Shown here piece after piece: positions 43,591 through 52,685 of a stretch of 64,000 bases of DNA. Numbering within the stretch: the first letter of the stretch is position 1; each line of letters starts with the position of its first letter. The notes under the pieces are model-generated. The model was not told the origin of the DNA and did no database searches. It saw only the letters and a program-made list of their open reading frames with translations. Both the position numbers and the translations under genes were made by a program. This DNA is from Asticcacaulis benevestitus DSM 16100 = ATCC BAA-896 (lineage in GTDB: Bacteria; Pseudomonadota; Alphaproteobacteria; Caulobacterales; Caulobacteraceae), in assembly GCF_000376105.1 (NCBI RefSeq), contig NZ_AQWM01000010.1, positions 1 to 64,000 on the forward strand, given 5' to 3'.

Positions 43591-44382
43591 ATGTTGACAC
43601 GCTTCGCGCCCTCCCCCACCGGATACCTGCATCTTGGTCATGCCTATAGCGCCCTGACCGCTTTCGATATGACGCGGGCTAAGGGTGGAGACTTTATCCT
43701 GCGTATCGAGGACATCGACCATACGCGCTGCCGTCCGCCCTATGAATGGACGATCTATGAGGATCTGGAGTGGCTGGGATTGGAATGGCCGAAGCCGGTT
43801 CTGCGCCAAAGCGAGCACCTGCCGGATTATGCCGAGGCGCTCGAACGCCTGCGATCCATGGGCGTACTCTATGCCGACCACAAGACCCGCAAGGGCGAGG
43901 CCGAAGCGGCTCTGAGCGCGCCACAAGGCGAGAGCGTGACCAATGGCGCCGGCGCCAATCCAGCCTGGCGGTTATCGCTTGAGGCGGCGCGCGATGTGCT
44001 GGGCAGCCGTTACGATACCCTGAGTTTTATGGAAAAGGGCGAGGTGCGGAAAACCGATCCGGCGATCAATGGCGATGTCATTCTCGGCCGCAAGGATATC
44101 GGCGTCGCCTACCATCTCTGCGTGGTCATCGACGATGCACGTCAGGGGATCAGCCATGTCGTGCGCGGTCACGATCTCTACGATGCCACCCACACGCAGG
44201 TGCTGTTGCAGGCCCTGCTCGACCTGCCGACACCGGCTTACCACCATCATGCCCTGCTGCTCGATGCTGAGGGGCGCCGGCTCGCCAAGCGCAAGGGTTC
44301 AAAATCTCTGCGTGACTATCGAGAGGAAGGACTTAGCCAAGCTGACATTAAGGCTATGCTGACGGCCACAGCCAAGGGCTAG
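43591..44382 (+). CDS. gluQ: Glutamyl-Q tRNA(Asp) synthetase
   Basis: The 263-residue enzyme is a shortened GluRS catalytic domain without anticodon-binding region, which attaches glutamate to queuosine in tRNA(Asp). It has FAPSPTGYLHLGHAYSAL (HIGH box), RIEDIDHTR, and LAKRKGSKSLRD in place of KMSKS. The Cys-rich zinc site that the E. coli enzyme has after the tRNA-acceptor segment is absent (LYADHKTRKGEA), as in part of the family. A bidirectional terminator follows. Confidence 0.92.
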   Translation: MLTRFAPSPTGYLHLGHAYSALTAFDMTRAKGGDFILRIEDIDHTRCRPPYEWTIYEDLEWLGLEWPKPVLRQSEHLPDYAEALERLRSMGVLYADHKTRKGEAEAALSAPQGESVTNGAGANPAWRLSLEAARDVLGSRYDTLSFMEKGEVRKTDPAINGDVILGRKDIGVAYHLCVVIDDARQGISHVVRGHDLYDATHTQVLLQALLDLPTPAYHHHALLLDAEGRRLAKRKGSKSLRDYREEGLSQADIKAMLTATAKG

Positions 44383-44394
44383 CAGAGGTTACAA

Positions 44395-44429
44395 AAAAGC
44401 GCAGGCCGCGTGACGCCGCCTGCGCTTTT
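44395..44429. terminator. Bidirectional terminator between gluQ and the cold-shock gene
   Basis: Perfect 11-bp arms AAAAGCGCAGG (44395-44405) and CCTGCGCTTTT (44419-44429) with A/T runs on both sides serve both convergent genes. Confidence 0.85.
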
Positions 44430-44453
44430 CTATCTCAGATATAGATGCGTCTC

Positions 44454-44657
44454 TTACAGAAGCTGGATATCGACCGCGGCGGTCTTGCCACGTTCGCTTT
44501 GCAGTTCGTAGGAAACCTTCTGGCCATCGGCGAGGCCTTGCAGGCCTGCGCGCTGAACCGCCGAGATATGAACGAAGACGTCGTTGCCGCCTTCTGCGGG
44601 CTGAATGAAACCAAAGCCCTTTGTGGTGTTAAACCATTTTACCGTACCTTCGGCCAT
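44454..44657 (-). CDS. Cold-shock protein (CspA family)
   Basis: The 67-residue protein is a single cold-shock domain with both RNA-binding motifs: KGFGFIQP (RNP1) and DVFVHIS (RNP2), starting MAEGTVKWFNTTKG. It binds single-stranded RNA and melts secondary structure. The ATG at 44657 gives the family length; the frame is open to 44705. More than 360 bp upstream are free of genes, as expected for a long regulated leader. Confidence 0.95.
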   Translation of the reverse strand: MAEGTVKWFNTTKGFGFIQPAEGGNDVFVHISAVQRAGLQGLADGQKVSYELQSERGKTAAVDIQLL

Positions 44658-45025
44658 GTCGCTCTCCTTGGATCTCGAAGCTGTTACGAGGCGTGAGGCT
44701 TTCACCCCTCACAAGACAATCGTGTAGCTCGGTAGCAGCGGGCGAGATTCAAAGGACCGGCACGAAGCCAAAACCCTTAAAATCCCTTAAGCATAGGCAG
44801 CAAGACTAACGGATTGTGCCGATATTAAGACGTAGGTTTTTGAGATGGTCAAACAAAAATGCACCTGATTTGGCGAATCTCGCGCGCATTTTACTGAGGA
44901 TCTTGCCAAAATGTCCCACTTTTTGGCCTTTCGCGGGATTTCTGCCCGTCAGACGCCGGAAATTGAGCGTTTTGACGAGGGTTGAATAGTGCTAGACTCG
45001 AGTCCTCCACTTCCCTTGAGGCCTT
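44658..45025. other. Gene-free region upstream of the cold-shock gene
   Basis: No gene is seen. The left part should hold the leader and promoter of the cold-shock gene on the minus strand. The right part should hold the promoter of the hydrolase-like gene on the plus strand. No conserved cold box or other element could be confirmed. Confidence 0.5.
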
Positions 45026-46156
45026 ATGCCCACCTTTGCGAACACCTGGAACACGTCCGGACTGAACACCTGGCTGCTGAAAAAAGCGCTTAGCCTGCCC
45101 GCGCCGGTGTTACGCGGCCTGTCAGGCGGTGGCGTCGTTTATAGCCAGGGCCGCACGCTTGATCCGCAGATCCAGTTTTTGTGGCGCAGCCTGTTCACCC
45201 CGCCGTCCGGACGCACGGGCCTCAGCCTCACCAACCGCAGTCTGGAGAGCGCACGTCAGGCCTGGCAGGACGCCACCAGCCTTTTCGGTGTGCCCGATAA
45301 TCTCCGGGTCAGGTACGAACAGATCGGCGCCGACGCGGCAGGCTCAACCTTTGGCGGCGTAGCGCCGATCGGCGGACTGCTGATCCGCCCCGCGCGTATT
45401 TCCGAAGATGCCCCCCTGCTCGTCTTTTTCCACCAGGGCGGCGGCGTCCTTGGCGGCCACGATCTCAGCAAGGCCTTCTGCGCCCTGCTCGCTCAGGAAG
45501 CCCGCTGCCCTATTTTTCTGCCGGATTATCGGCTGGCTCCCGCCAACCGCTTTCCCGCCGCGCTCGATGATGCCCGAACAGCGTTCGAGTGGGCGCAAAG
45601 CAACGCTTTCCGGCTGGGCGCCAAGTCCGGTCGCGTGGCGGTCGGCGGCGCATTGATGGGCGCCAATCTGGCCCTGCGGCTATCGCTCGACCTGCGCCGC
45701 GATTTCAAGCCCACGTCCGCCGGTCAACTGTTGATTACGCCGCTGGTCGATCTTTCCGATACCCAAATCAAGGCAGGGGCCTCATTAGGCATGTGGCCGC
45801 TCACCACGGGCGACCTTGATACCATGATCAGCCACTATGCCGGTGCCGGCACCAACCTCGACGATCCGTGCATTTCGCCTGCGCTGGAGCCCCTGATCAA
45901 TGGTCAGCCAAAGACCTTCGTCATCTCGGCCGGGCTTGATCCCTTGGCGGCGCAGGGCGAGCTGCTGGTCAAGCGCCTGAGTGCCGCGCGCACCCAAACG
46001 CTCTATCGAAGATACGACACCCTGCCGCTGGGTTTCGACCTGTTCGCCGCCGTGGTCGATGAGGTGCGTGCCGCTACGCTCGATATAGCTGAAAACTGGG
46101 TCAATCTGTTGCGATCCGGCACAACAGAAGCCAACGCCGAACAGGCCGTGGTGTAA
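45026..46156 (+). CDS. Alpha/beta-hydrolase homologue (HSL type) lacking catalytic Ser and His
   Basis: The 376-residue protein follows the hormone-sensitive-lipase family: an N-terminal cap (1-110), the oxyanion-hole segment FFHQGGGVLGGH at about 134-145 (usually HGGG), LPDYRLAPANRFPAALDD, and the acid-loop segment SAGLDPLAAQG. The nucleophile elbow, normally GDSAGGN, reads GGALMGAN, so the serine is replaced by leucine. The histidine region, normally HGF, reads PLGF. Two of three triad residues are therefore gone, and the Asp remains. The frame is otherwise intact, suggesting a conserved pseudo-enzyme, perhaps a binding or regulatory protein. Its TAA overlaps the start of the DUF1285 gene (TAATG). 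Confidence 0.82.
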   Translation: MPTFANTWNTSGLNTWLLKKALSLPAPVLRGLSGGGVVYSQGRTLDPQIQFLWRSLFTPPSGRTGLSLTNRSLESARQAWQDATSLFGVPDNLRVRYEQIGADAAGSTFGGVAPIGGLLIRPARISEDAPLLVFFHQGGGVLGGHDLSKAFCALLAQEARCPIFLPDYRLAPANRFPAALDDARTAFEWAQSNAFRLGAKSGRVAVGGALMGANLALRLSLDLRRDFKPTSAGQLLITPLVDLSDTQIKAGASLGMWPLTTGDLDTMISHYAGAGTNLDDPCISPALEPLINGQPKTFVISAGLDPLAAQGELLVKRLSAARTQTLYRRYDTLPLGFDLFAAVVDEVRAATLDIAENWVNLLRSGTTEANAEQAVV

Positions 46157-46701
46157 TGGACCTGACGCGCCTCTATGCCGATGCACAGGCCCAAGGATCA
46201 TTGCCACCGGTCGAGCGCTGGCATCCGCCCTTTTGCGGCGATATCGATATGCGCATCGCCTCTGATGGCACGTGGTTCTACAACGGCACACCCATTGAGC
46301 GGACTGCCATGGTGCAGTTGTTCGCCCGCATCCTGCGTAAAGAAGAGGACGCCTATTTTCTGGTCACGCCGGTTGAGAAGGTCGGAATTACTGTCGAGGA
46401 TGTACCTTTTATCGCCGTGGAGATGACGGCCAGCGACGGTGCCCTCACCTTTCGTACGAGCGTCGGCGATGTGGTGACGGCGGGCGCAGACCATCCCTTG
46501 CGTTTTGAAAATGACGAAGACGGTTTCAGGCCCTATATCGAGGTGCGTCATGGCCTTGAAGCCCGCATGAGTCGCGGCCTGGCACAGGATATTGCCGCCC
46601 TGGGCATGGTGGTTGACGGCTGGTTTGGCGTCAGATCGTCCGGCGTTTTTTACGCCATAGCCCGAGTAGATAAGGTCTTTTCGAAAGATGAACAAACTTA
46701 A
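46156..46701 (+). CDS. DUF1285-family protein
   Basis: The 181-residue protein matches DUF1285: CGDIDMRIASDGTWFYNGTPI, LFARILRKEEDAYFLVTPVEK and the later DVPFIAVEM and RPYIEVRHGLEARMSRGL segments. The fold is known from structural genomics but no function is assigned. It is translationally coupled to the hydrolase homologue before it, which gives two proteins of unknown activity made together. Confidence 0.85.
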   Translation: MDLTRLYADAQAQGSLPPVERWHPPFCGDIDMRIASDGTWFYNGTPIERTAMVQLFARILRKEEDAYFLVTPVEKVGITVEDVPFIAVEMTASDGALTFRTSVGDVVTAGADHPLRFENDEDGFRPYIEVRHGLEARMSRGLAQDIAALGMVVDGWFGVRSSGVFYAIARVDKVFSKDEQT

Positions 46702-46776
46702 CCACCATGTTCATGCCGGGTTCAGGTGGCAAAGCTTAGCGTGAGCTCAATGGGGCAACACACAAAGGAGATCGCC

Positions 46777-47214
46777 ATGAAACGCCTTCTTACATCCACG
46801 GCCTTAGCTTTCCTCGCCGGTACACTTGCTTTCGGCGGCGCCGCCTCGGCTGAACCACGCCACGACCACGACCGGTATGAACGCGGCTATGACCGCCACG
46901 ATCGCGGCGACCGATACGATCGTTATGACCGTCACGATCGATATGACCGGTATGACCGGTATGACCGGTATGAACGCCGCGACGACCGCCGCGACTACAA
47001 TCGCGGCTACCGCTCCGGCTGGCGCGACCGTTCCGACTGGCGCCGCGGCGGCTACGTCTCCTACCATGACTGGAATCGCGGCTATTACGTAGACTATCGC
47101 CATCACCACCTTCGCCAGCCGCCACGCGGCTACGAATGGCGCCGGGTCGATGACAATTACGTCCTGGCCGCTGTTGCCGGCGGCCTCATTGCTTCGATCA
47201 TCTTGTCCAACTAA
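46777..47214 (+). CDS. RcnB-family periplasmic protein with Arg/Asp/Tyr repeats
   Basis: The product (145 residues from the ATG at 46777, which has AAAGGAG 7 bases before it) has a signal peptide ending near ASA-EP. A strongly charged repeat region follows (DRYDR units, about 30-75), then the RcnB C-terminal signature YVDYRHHHLRQPPRGYEWRRVDDNYVLAAVAGGLI. RcnB is a periplasmic protein linked to Ni/Co homeostasis in E. coli, though most alphaproteobacterial members are uncharacterised. At DNA level a 9-bp unit TATGACCGG repeats around 46940-46968, a site where slippage could change length. Confidence 0.82.
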   Translation: MKRLLTSTALAFLAGTLAFGGAASAEPRHDHDRYERGYDRHDRGDRYDRYDRHDRYDRYDRYDRYERRDDRRDYNRGYRSGWRDRSDWRRGGYVSYHDWNRGYYVDYRHHHLRQPPRGYEWRRVDDNYVLAAVAGGLIASIILSN

Positions 47215-47218
47215 ACTG

Positions 47219-47246
47219 AAAAGGCGCTTCAAACGAAGCGCCTTTT
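47219..47246. terminator. Bidirectional terminator between the RcnB-like gene and dxs
   Basis: Perfect 12-bp arms AAAAGGCGCTTC (47219-47230) and GAAGCGCCTTTT (47235-47246) with a 4-base loop. Confidence 0.88.
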
Positions 47247-47247
47247 C

Positions 47248-49164
47248 TTAAATTTTCAAAGTTTTCAGGCTCTGAACGTCTTCCAGCCTCAGAGCTTTAA
47301 GCGCCGTCAGCGTAATGCCGGCCGCATCAAGGCCCGCCTGCGCATACTGGTTGGCCTGCGAATCCTGATCCTGATAGATGTCCGGCAGGGTCAGGGTGCG
47401 GATCTTGAGACCGGCGTCAAGCGCGCCCTCGCCCGCCAGATAGTGCAGAACGAATGCGCCGAAACCGCCGACAGCGCCTTCTTCGACCGTGATCAGACAT
47501 TCGTGGTGACGCGCCAGTTGCAGCACCAGATTCTTATCGAGCGGCTTGGCAAAACGGGCATCGGCCACGGTGGTCGAGAGACCGCGCGCCGCCAGCATAT
47601 CAGCCGCTTTGAGCGCATCGCCGAGGCGAGTGCCGAGCGACAGAATGGCGACCTTTGAGCCTTCGCGTAAGATTCGCCCCTTGCCAATGGCCAAAGGTGA
47701 CGCCATCTCCGGGATGGTGATACCGGTGGCCTCGCCGCGCGGATAGCGGAAGGCGGACGGTCCATCATTATAGGCTGTGGCCGTAGCGATCATCGCCGCC
47801 AGCTCGGCCTCATCGGCGGCCGCCATGATCATCATGTTCGGCAAGGCGCCGAGATAGCCGATATCGAAGGTTCCGGCGTGGGTGGCGCCATCGGCCCCAA
47901 CCAGACCGGCGCGATCGATAGCGAAGCGCACCGGCAGGTTCTGCAAGGTGACATCGTGCGCCACCTGATCGTAACCACGTTGCAGGAAAGTTGAATAGAG
48001 GGCGCAGAACGGCTTCATGCCATCCGCCGCCAGGCCTGCGGCAAAGGTGACGGCGTGTTGCTCTGCGATCCCGACATCATAGGTGCGCGCCGGGAAAACC
48101 TCGGCGAATCGATCCAGACCGGTGCCGGACGGCATGGCAGCGGTGATGGCGACAATCTTCGGGTCGACACGCGCCTGCTTGATTAGTTCGGAGGCGAAGA
48201 CATCGGTATAGCTCGGCGCGTTGGCTTTCGGCTTGGCCTGTTCGCCGGTGATGACATCGAACTTGGCGACGCCGTGATACTTGTCGGGCGAGGTTTCGGC
48301 GGGGCCGTAGCCCTTGCCCTTTTGCGTCACCACATGGACCAGCACCGGGCGGTCATTGATGTCCTTGACGCGCTTCAAAACGGTCAGGAGATGCTCCATA
48401 TTGTGACCGTCGATCGGACCCACATAGTAGAAGCCGAGTTCCTCAAAAAAGGTACCGCCGGTCACCCATGTGCGAGACAGTTCTTCGGACTTGCGCACCA
48501 TCTCAAACAACGGGCGCGGCAGGCGTTCGGCCACCGACTTGCCCCAGCGGCGTAAAGATTGATAGGCGCCGCCGGACACCAGATTGGCCAGATAGGCGCT
48601 CATCCCCCCCACCGGCGGAGCGATCGACATATCGTTGTCGTTGAGGATGACGGTCAAATTCTTGGTCGTCTCAGCGGCGTTGTTCATCGCCTCATAGGCC
48701 ATGCCGGCGCTCATCGAACCGTCGCCGATGACCGCGATGACCTTGTTGCTTTCGCCCTTCTGGTCACGCGCCGCGCAGAAACCGAGCGCCGCCGAAATCG
48801 AGGTGGCGGCATGTGCCGCGCCGAAGGGGTCGTAGACGCTTTCAGAACGCTTGGTGAAGCCGGACAGCCCGCCGCCCTGGCGCAGGGTGCGGATACGGTC
48901 GCGGCGGCCGGTCAGGATCTTGTGCGGATAGCACTGATGGCCGACATCCCATATCAAAATATCTTTGGGAGTCTCGAACACGTGGTGGATGGCCACAGTC
49001 AGTTCGACCACGCCCAGCGCCGAACCGAGATGGCCGCCAATCTTCGACACCACGTCGATGGTCTCGGCACGGACTTCCTCGGCCAGCAGCTTAACCTGCG
49101 GCACCGATAGATCCCGGATGGCTTCGGGCTGTTCGAGAGTATCGAGAATGGGGGTCTCAGGCAT
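47248..49164 (-). CDS. dxs: 1-deoxy-D-xylulose-5-phosphate synthase
   Basis: The 638-residue thiamine-diphosphate enzyme makes DXP from pyruvate and glyceraldehyde-3-phosphate, the first step of the MEP isoprenoid pathway. It has the ThDP motif [17 protein letters not shown] then NDNDMSI, the H-x-H-like [15 protein letters not shown], the second-domain [12 protein letters not shown] and the C-terminal transketolase domain. It is the last gene of the run xseB-ispA-dxs on the minus strand, 41 bp after ispA, the order typical of alphaproteobacteria. Confidence 0.98.
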   Translation of the reverse strand: MPETPILDTLEQPEAIRDLSVPQVKLLAEEVRAETIDVVSKIGGHLGSALGVVELTVAIHHVFETPKDILIWDVGHQCYPHKILTGRRDRIRTLRQGGGLSGFTKRSESVYDPFGAAHAATSISAALGFCAARDQKGESNKVIAVIGDGSMSAGMAYEAMNNAAETTKNLTVILNDNDMSIAPPVGGMSAYLANLVSGGAYQSLRRWGKSVAERLPRPLFEMVRKSEELSRTWVTGGTFFEELGFYYVGPIDGHNMEHLLTVLKRVKDINDRPVLVHVVTQKGKGYGPAETSPDKYHGVAKFDVITGEQAKPKANAPSYTDVFASELIKQARVDPKIVAITAAMPSGTGLDRFAEVFPARTYDVGIAEQHAVTFAAGLAADGMKPFCALYSTFLQRGYDQVAHDVTLQNLPVRFAIDRAGLVGADGATHAGTFDIGYLGALPNMMIMAAADEAELAAMIATATAYNDGPSAFRYPRGEATGITIPEMASPLAIGKGRILREGSKVAILSLGTRLGDALKAADMLAARGLSTTVADARFAKPLDKNLVLQLARHHECLITVEEGAVGGFGAFVLHYLAGEGALDAGLKIRTLTLPDIYQDQDSQANQYAQAGLDAAGITLTALKALRLEDVQSLKTLKI

Positions 49165-49205
49165 TCAAACGCAACCCGTTGCTGGCGTAACAGTAGACAT
49201 GAAAC

Positions 49206-50117
49206 TCAGTTGCGCCGATTAAGAACGAAGTCAACACTATCGCGCAAGTATCGTGCGTTTGCGCCGAAAATTTCCAGACGCGACTTGGCCTGTTCCGCCA
49301 GGATCTGCACGCGGGCCTTCGCCTCATCAAGCCCCAACAAGGTGACAAAGTTGGTCTTGCCCTTGGCTGCATCCTTGCCGCCCGAAGCCTTGCCGAGCAG
49401 ATCGGGATCGCCTTCGACATCAAGCACGTCGTCGGCGATCTGGTAGGCGAGCCCCAGGTCCTGCGCAAAGTGCATAATGGCCATGCCGTCCTTTTCGGGC
49501 GCATCGGCGATAATCAGGGGAATCTGGAAGGCATAGACGATAAGCGCGCCGGTTTTCAGGCGCTGCATCCGCGCCACGCCGCCGAGATCATCGGACACGC
49601 CGATCAGATCGATCATCTGGCCACCGGCCATACCCTGCGCGCCGGAGGCTACGGCCAGCATGCGGATGAGCTCGACGCGCACCTGCGCATCTTCGTGAGT
49701 ATCTTCGTGCGACAGGATTTCAAACGCGACGCTTTGCAGAGCATCACCGGCCAGAACGGCGGTGGCTTCATCATAGGCGCGGTGAACGGTCAGTTGCCCC
49801 CGGCGGATATCGTCATCATCCATGCACGGCAGATCGTCATGGATCAAAGAATAGGCGTGGATACATTCGAGCGCGCAGGCGGCGCGCAGCACCGAATTTT
49901 CATCGGCATCGAATAGGCGGGCCGCTTCCAAGGCGAAGAAGGGCCTCAGGCGTTTGCCAGGCCCCAGCGCGGCATAACGCATGGCTTCGGTCAGGCGCGA
50001 TTCCGGCCCCTCACCGCGCGGCAAAAGCTGATCGAGCGCCATCGTCACCAGATCGGCCGTTTCCGCCATGCGGATTTGCAGCGGCGGCAGGTCTGAATTG
50101 GCGGCGATGGGGGTCAA
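49206..50117 (-). CDS. ispA: Polyprenyl (farnesyl/geranyl) diphosphate synthase
   Basis: The 303-residue prenyltransferase has the first Asp-rich motif in [17 protein letters not shown] and the second in [13 protein letters not shown], plus GPGKRLRPF and [10 protein letters not shown]. The residues before the first motif (YS) suggest a short-chain, C15 product. It condenses IPP and DMAPP made by the pathway that dxs starts. Confidence 0.94.
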   Translation of the reverse strand: MTPIAANSDLPPLQIRMAETADLVTMALDQLLPRGEGPESRLTEAMRYAALGPGKRLRPFFALEAARLFDADENSVLRAACALECIHAYSLIHDDLPCMDDDDIRRGQLTVHRAYDEATAVLAGDALQSVAFEILSHEDTHEDAQVRVELIRMLAVASGAQGMAGGQMIDLIGVSDDLGGVARMQRLKTGALIVYAFQIPLIIADAPEKDGMAIMHFAQDLGLAYQIADDVLDVEGDPDLLGKASGGKDAAKGKTNFVTLLGLDEAKARVQILAEQAKSRLEIFGANARYLRDSVDFVLNRRN

Positions 50118-50226
50118 AATGGCTTGGCTCCGTAATCCGTAGTTGTCATCTCCGGATTGTCTAAATCCGGCAAGGGCAAGGCCCGCCCGAGCTTATGCGA
50201 GGTAGCCCCGCGGCATCTGAACGCGC

Positions 50227-50466
50227 TTAAGAAGAAAAATCGGCCGGAGCCACACCTTCAACGGCGCCGATCTTGGACAGCGAAATCTTTTCGACCTGCA
50301 GGCGCGCCGCTTCCAAGCGATCCTCGCAAAGCTTCTTAAGACGCGCACCTTCTTCGTAAAGAGCCAATGACTTTTCGAGCGGCGCCTGACCGGATTCCAA
50401 TTCGCTGACGATCTTTTCGAGTTGTTTCAGGGCCTCTTCAAAGGACAGTTCGGCTGTTTCGCTCAT
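50227..50466 (-). CDS. xseB: Exodeoxyribonuclease VII small subunit
   Basis: The 79-residue helical protein has SFEEALKQLEKIVSELESGQ, PLEKSLALYEEGARLKKLCE and LEAARLQVEKI, the XseB signature. It partners XseA in degrading single-stranded DNA. It overlaps the upstream phosphatase gene by 4 bp and lies 109 bp before ispA. Confidence 0.95.
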   Translation of the reverse strand: MSETAELSFEEALKQLEKIVSELESGQAPLEKSLALYEEGARLKKLCEDRLEAARLQVEKISLSKIGAVEGVAPADFSS

Positions 50467-51146
50467 GGCTTCTTCCTTAGTTCGTAACGCCGGCAGCCCC
50501 AGTATTTAAAGCCCTGCTCCAGTGTTTTTATATAGCCCATTTTTTTCAGTTCAATACTGATCATCAGATTGAAAAAACCGTGCGCCAGAACGAGCACATC
50601 GCCGCCTTCGCTGGCTTTTTCATAGAGGAATTGAGCCATTTTGCGGGCGCGTATCTTTGCCGGTTCGCGCCCTTCTGTATCGCCGTGGATATTGAGATAC
50701 CACCAGCACACCCGCGCCCAGAACCCCCATGAGTAAGAGTTGGGCGTCAGCTTGATAAAGGAGGGCAGATGCGGTGGCGGCAGCGGCGCTTCGATCAGTT
50801 CCGGCAGCGAGGTGAAAGCGCGGTCGCCGCAGATGGCCTGAGCGGTCTCAATCGAGCGCCTCAAGGTCGAGGAGTAGATATAGCGGGCGTCGCGGGCATA
50901 GTCGTGCAACAGCGCCGGCGGGGTCTGGCCTTCGAGCAGGCCGGCCTCGTCGTACTTTTTCCACCATTCGATATAGCCGCGCCAATCCAGCTTGACGCGA
51001 CGCGACAACGCCGGTTCGCCATGGCGCACAAGGGTGATCGCTCCCGGCCTGACCGTGGATGCTTTAGCTTGCTCGATGTGACGTGCGTCGTGCAACGAAC
51101 CCCCAAACCAGCAAAAACGCGAAAACGCGGATTCGCCGTTGGCCAT
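50463..51146 (-). CDS. Histidine phosphatase superfamily protein
   Basis: The 227-residue protein has the phosphohistidine motif as LVRHGEPAL, then YSSTLRRSIETAQAI and the second His in VLVLAHGFFNLMI. It belongs to the phosphoglycerate-mutase-like superfamily; the substrate is unknown. The first 30 residues lie before the conserved core, so a later start is possible. It overlaps xseB by 4 bp. Confidence 0.85.
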   Translation of the reverse strand: MANGESAFSRFCWFGGSLHDARHIEQAKASTVRPGAITLVRHGEPALSRRVKLDWRGYIEWWKKYDEAGLLEGQTPPALLHDYARDARYIYSSTLRRSIETAQAICGDRAFTSLPELIEAPLPPPHLPSFIKLTPNSYSWGFWARVCWWYLNIHGDTEGREPAKIRARKMAQFLYEKASEGGDVLVLAHGFFNLMISIELKKMGYIKTLEQGFKYWGCRRYELRKKP

Positions 51147-51285
51147 TTAACAGAGGCCGTTGGTAACGTCCTTACAGGAGGCGGGCAAGGCATTTTTTGC
51201 TCAGAGGCCCCAGGGCTCGCGCAAAAGTGCACGGCGGGCGCTCGCCCTTGCCGAGGCGAAATGCCTGGAAGATATGAGCTATGAC

Positions 51286-52506
51286 CTAATCCGCGCGTTG
51301 TAGTTCCAGGTGCACGACATTGGTGCGCTGGGCGCGGAAGCCGGCCTCGCAATAGGCCAGATAGAATAGCCACAGCTTGCGGAAGTGCGCGTCAAACCCC
51401 TGGATTCGCCCTTCCTTCCACGCCTCCTCGAAACGCTGACCCCATTGTTTCAGAGTTTCGGCATAATCCAGTCCGAACTTGAACGAGGAAATCGCCTTGA
51501 GGCCAGCATTTTGCGTCTGCTCCAGCAGCTTTTGCGCGGAAGGCAGCATACCGCCGGGGAAAACGTATTTCTGGATGAAATCGGCGCGCGACTTGTAATC
51601 CTCGAACATATCGTCGGCGATGGTAATGATCTGCAAACCGGCCTTGCCGCCTTTTTTAAGCACCTCATGCAGCTTGTTGAAATAGGTGCCCCAGTAGCTT
51701 TCACCGACCGCCTCGAACATCTCGATCGACACCACAGCGTCATACTTGCCTTTGATATCGCGGTAATCCATCATCACGATCTCGACCTTATCGGACAGGC
51801 CAAGGCGCTTCATGCGCTCAACGGCGAAATCGTGTTGGGCCTGAGAGATGGTGACGCCGGTCACGCGCGCGCCGATCACCTCGGCGGCGTATTGCGCGAA
51901 ACCTCCCCAGCCGCAGCCGATTTCCAGAACGTGCTGACCGGCTTTGAGATCGACCATCTCGGCCAGCTTGGCATATTTTGCGGTCTGGGCGGCGCTAAGA
52001 TCCTTGTGGTCCTTGGAGAAAAGCGCCGACGAGTAGGTCATGGTCTGATCGAGCCATTGATCGTAGAAGCTGTTGCCCAGGTCATAGTGCTCGAAGATGT
52101 TGCGCTTCGAGCCTTGCTTGGTGTTCTTGCGGAAATGATGGAGCAGATTGTTGATCGTCTGCGTGATGATGTTACCGGTGAAAAGCTGACCGAGCTTTTC
52201 CGAATTCAGGCTCAGCACGGTCAGAAGCGTGGCGAGGTCCGGGCTGTCCCACTCCCCCTCCTTGTAGCCATCGCAAAAGCCGATATCGCCGGAATTCAGC
52301 ACCCGTTTCATGAAGTTGAAGTCCTTGACCAACAGGGTGGCGGCCGGGCCCGGCTGCTTGCCGGTCAGGGTCATCTGGCGCCCATCAGGGAAGACCACCG
52401 CCATCGTGCCACACTCCCAGACCTTTTGCAGCGTCTCTACGCCCTTGCGCACGGCAAACGGCTGATCCTTCAGGTCGTAGGGAACAACGGCGGTTTGTGT
52501 GGTCAT
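51286..52506 (-). CDS. cfa: Cyclopropane-fatty-acyl-phospholipid synthase
   Basis: The product (406 residues from MTTQTAVVPYDL at 52506) transfers a methylene group from SAM to unsaturated phospholipid acyl chains. It has the N-terminal domain with FCDGYKEGEWDSPDLATLL, then FEHYDLGNSFYDQWLD, the SAM motif VLEIGCGWGGFAQYAAE and VSIEMFEAVGE, with the late FKFGLDYAETLKQW end. The start at 52506 avoids about 47 unrelated residues from the open upstream frame. A terminator stands between it and the gene upstream, so it is transcribed alone. Confidence 0.93.
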   Translation of the reverse strand: MTTQTAVVPYDLKDQPFAVRKGVETLQKVWECGTMAVVFPDGRQMTLTGKQPGPAATLLVKDFNFMKRVLNSGDIGFCDGYKEGEWDSPDLATLLTVLSLNSEKLGQLFTGNIITQTINNLLHHFRKNTKQGSKRNIFEHYDLGNSFYDQWLDQTMTYSSALFSKDHKDLSAAQTAKYAKLAEMVDLKAGQHVLEIGCGWGGFAQYAAEVIGARVTGVTISQAQHDFAVERMKRLGLSDKVEIVMMDYRDIKGKYDAVVSIEMFEAVGESYWGTYFNKLHEVLKKGGKAGLQIITIADDMFEDYKSRADFIQKYVFPGGMLPSAQKLLEQTQNAGLKAISSFKFGLDYAETLKQWGQRFEEAWKEGRIQGFDAHFRKLWLFYLAYCEAGFRAQRTNVVHLELQRAD

Positions 52507-52630
52507 GAACGGTGGCCTTTCCTCAGAATGGGTTAACGCTCTTATACGGTGCGCCCCGCCCTTCTGGATGACGACGGCGCGATACATATCCACATATGTC
52601 ATAAGATTAACAGAAAACTCGGCAGACGCA

Positions 52631-52661
52631 AAAAGGCCCGGGCGCAATGACCGGGCCTTTT
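52631..52661 (-). terminator. Rho-independent terminator after the alpha-xylosidase gene
   Basis: Arms AAAAGGCCCGG (52631-52641) and CCGGGCCTTTT (52651-52661) with a T-rich run on the minus strand, 25 bp past the stop. Confidence 0.85.
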
Positions 52662-52685
52662 CACGCAGAGTTTATATAAAACGTT

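Noticed and set aside
46920-46970. Direct repeats in the RcnB-like gene as a CRISPR array
   Set aside because: The repeats are in-frame codon repeats of a DRYDR peptide with no spacers.
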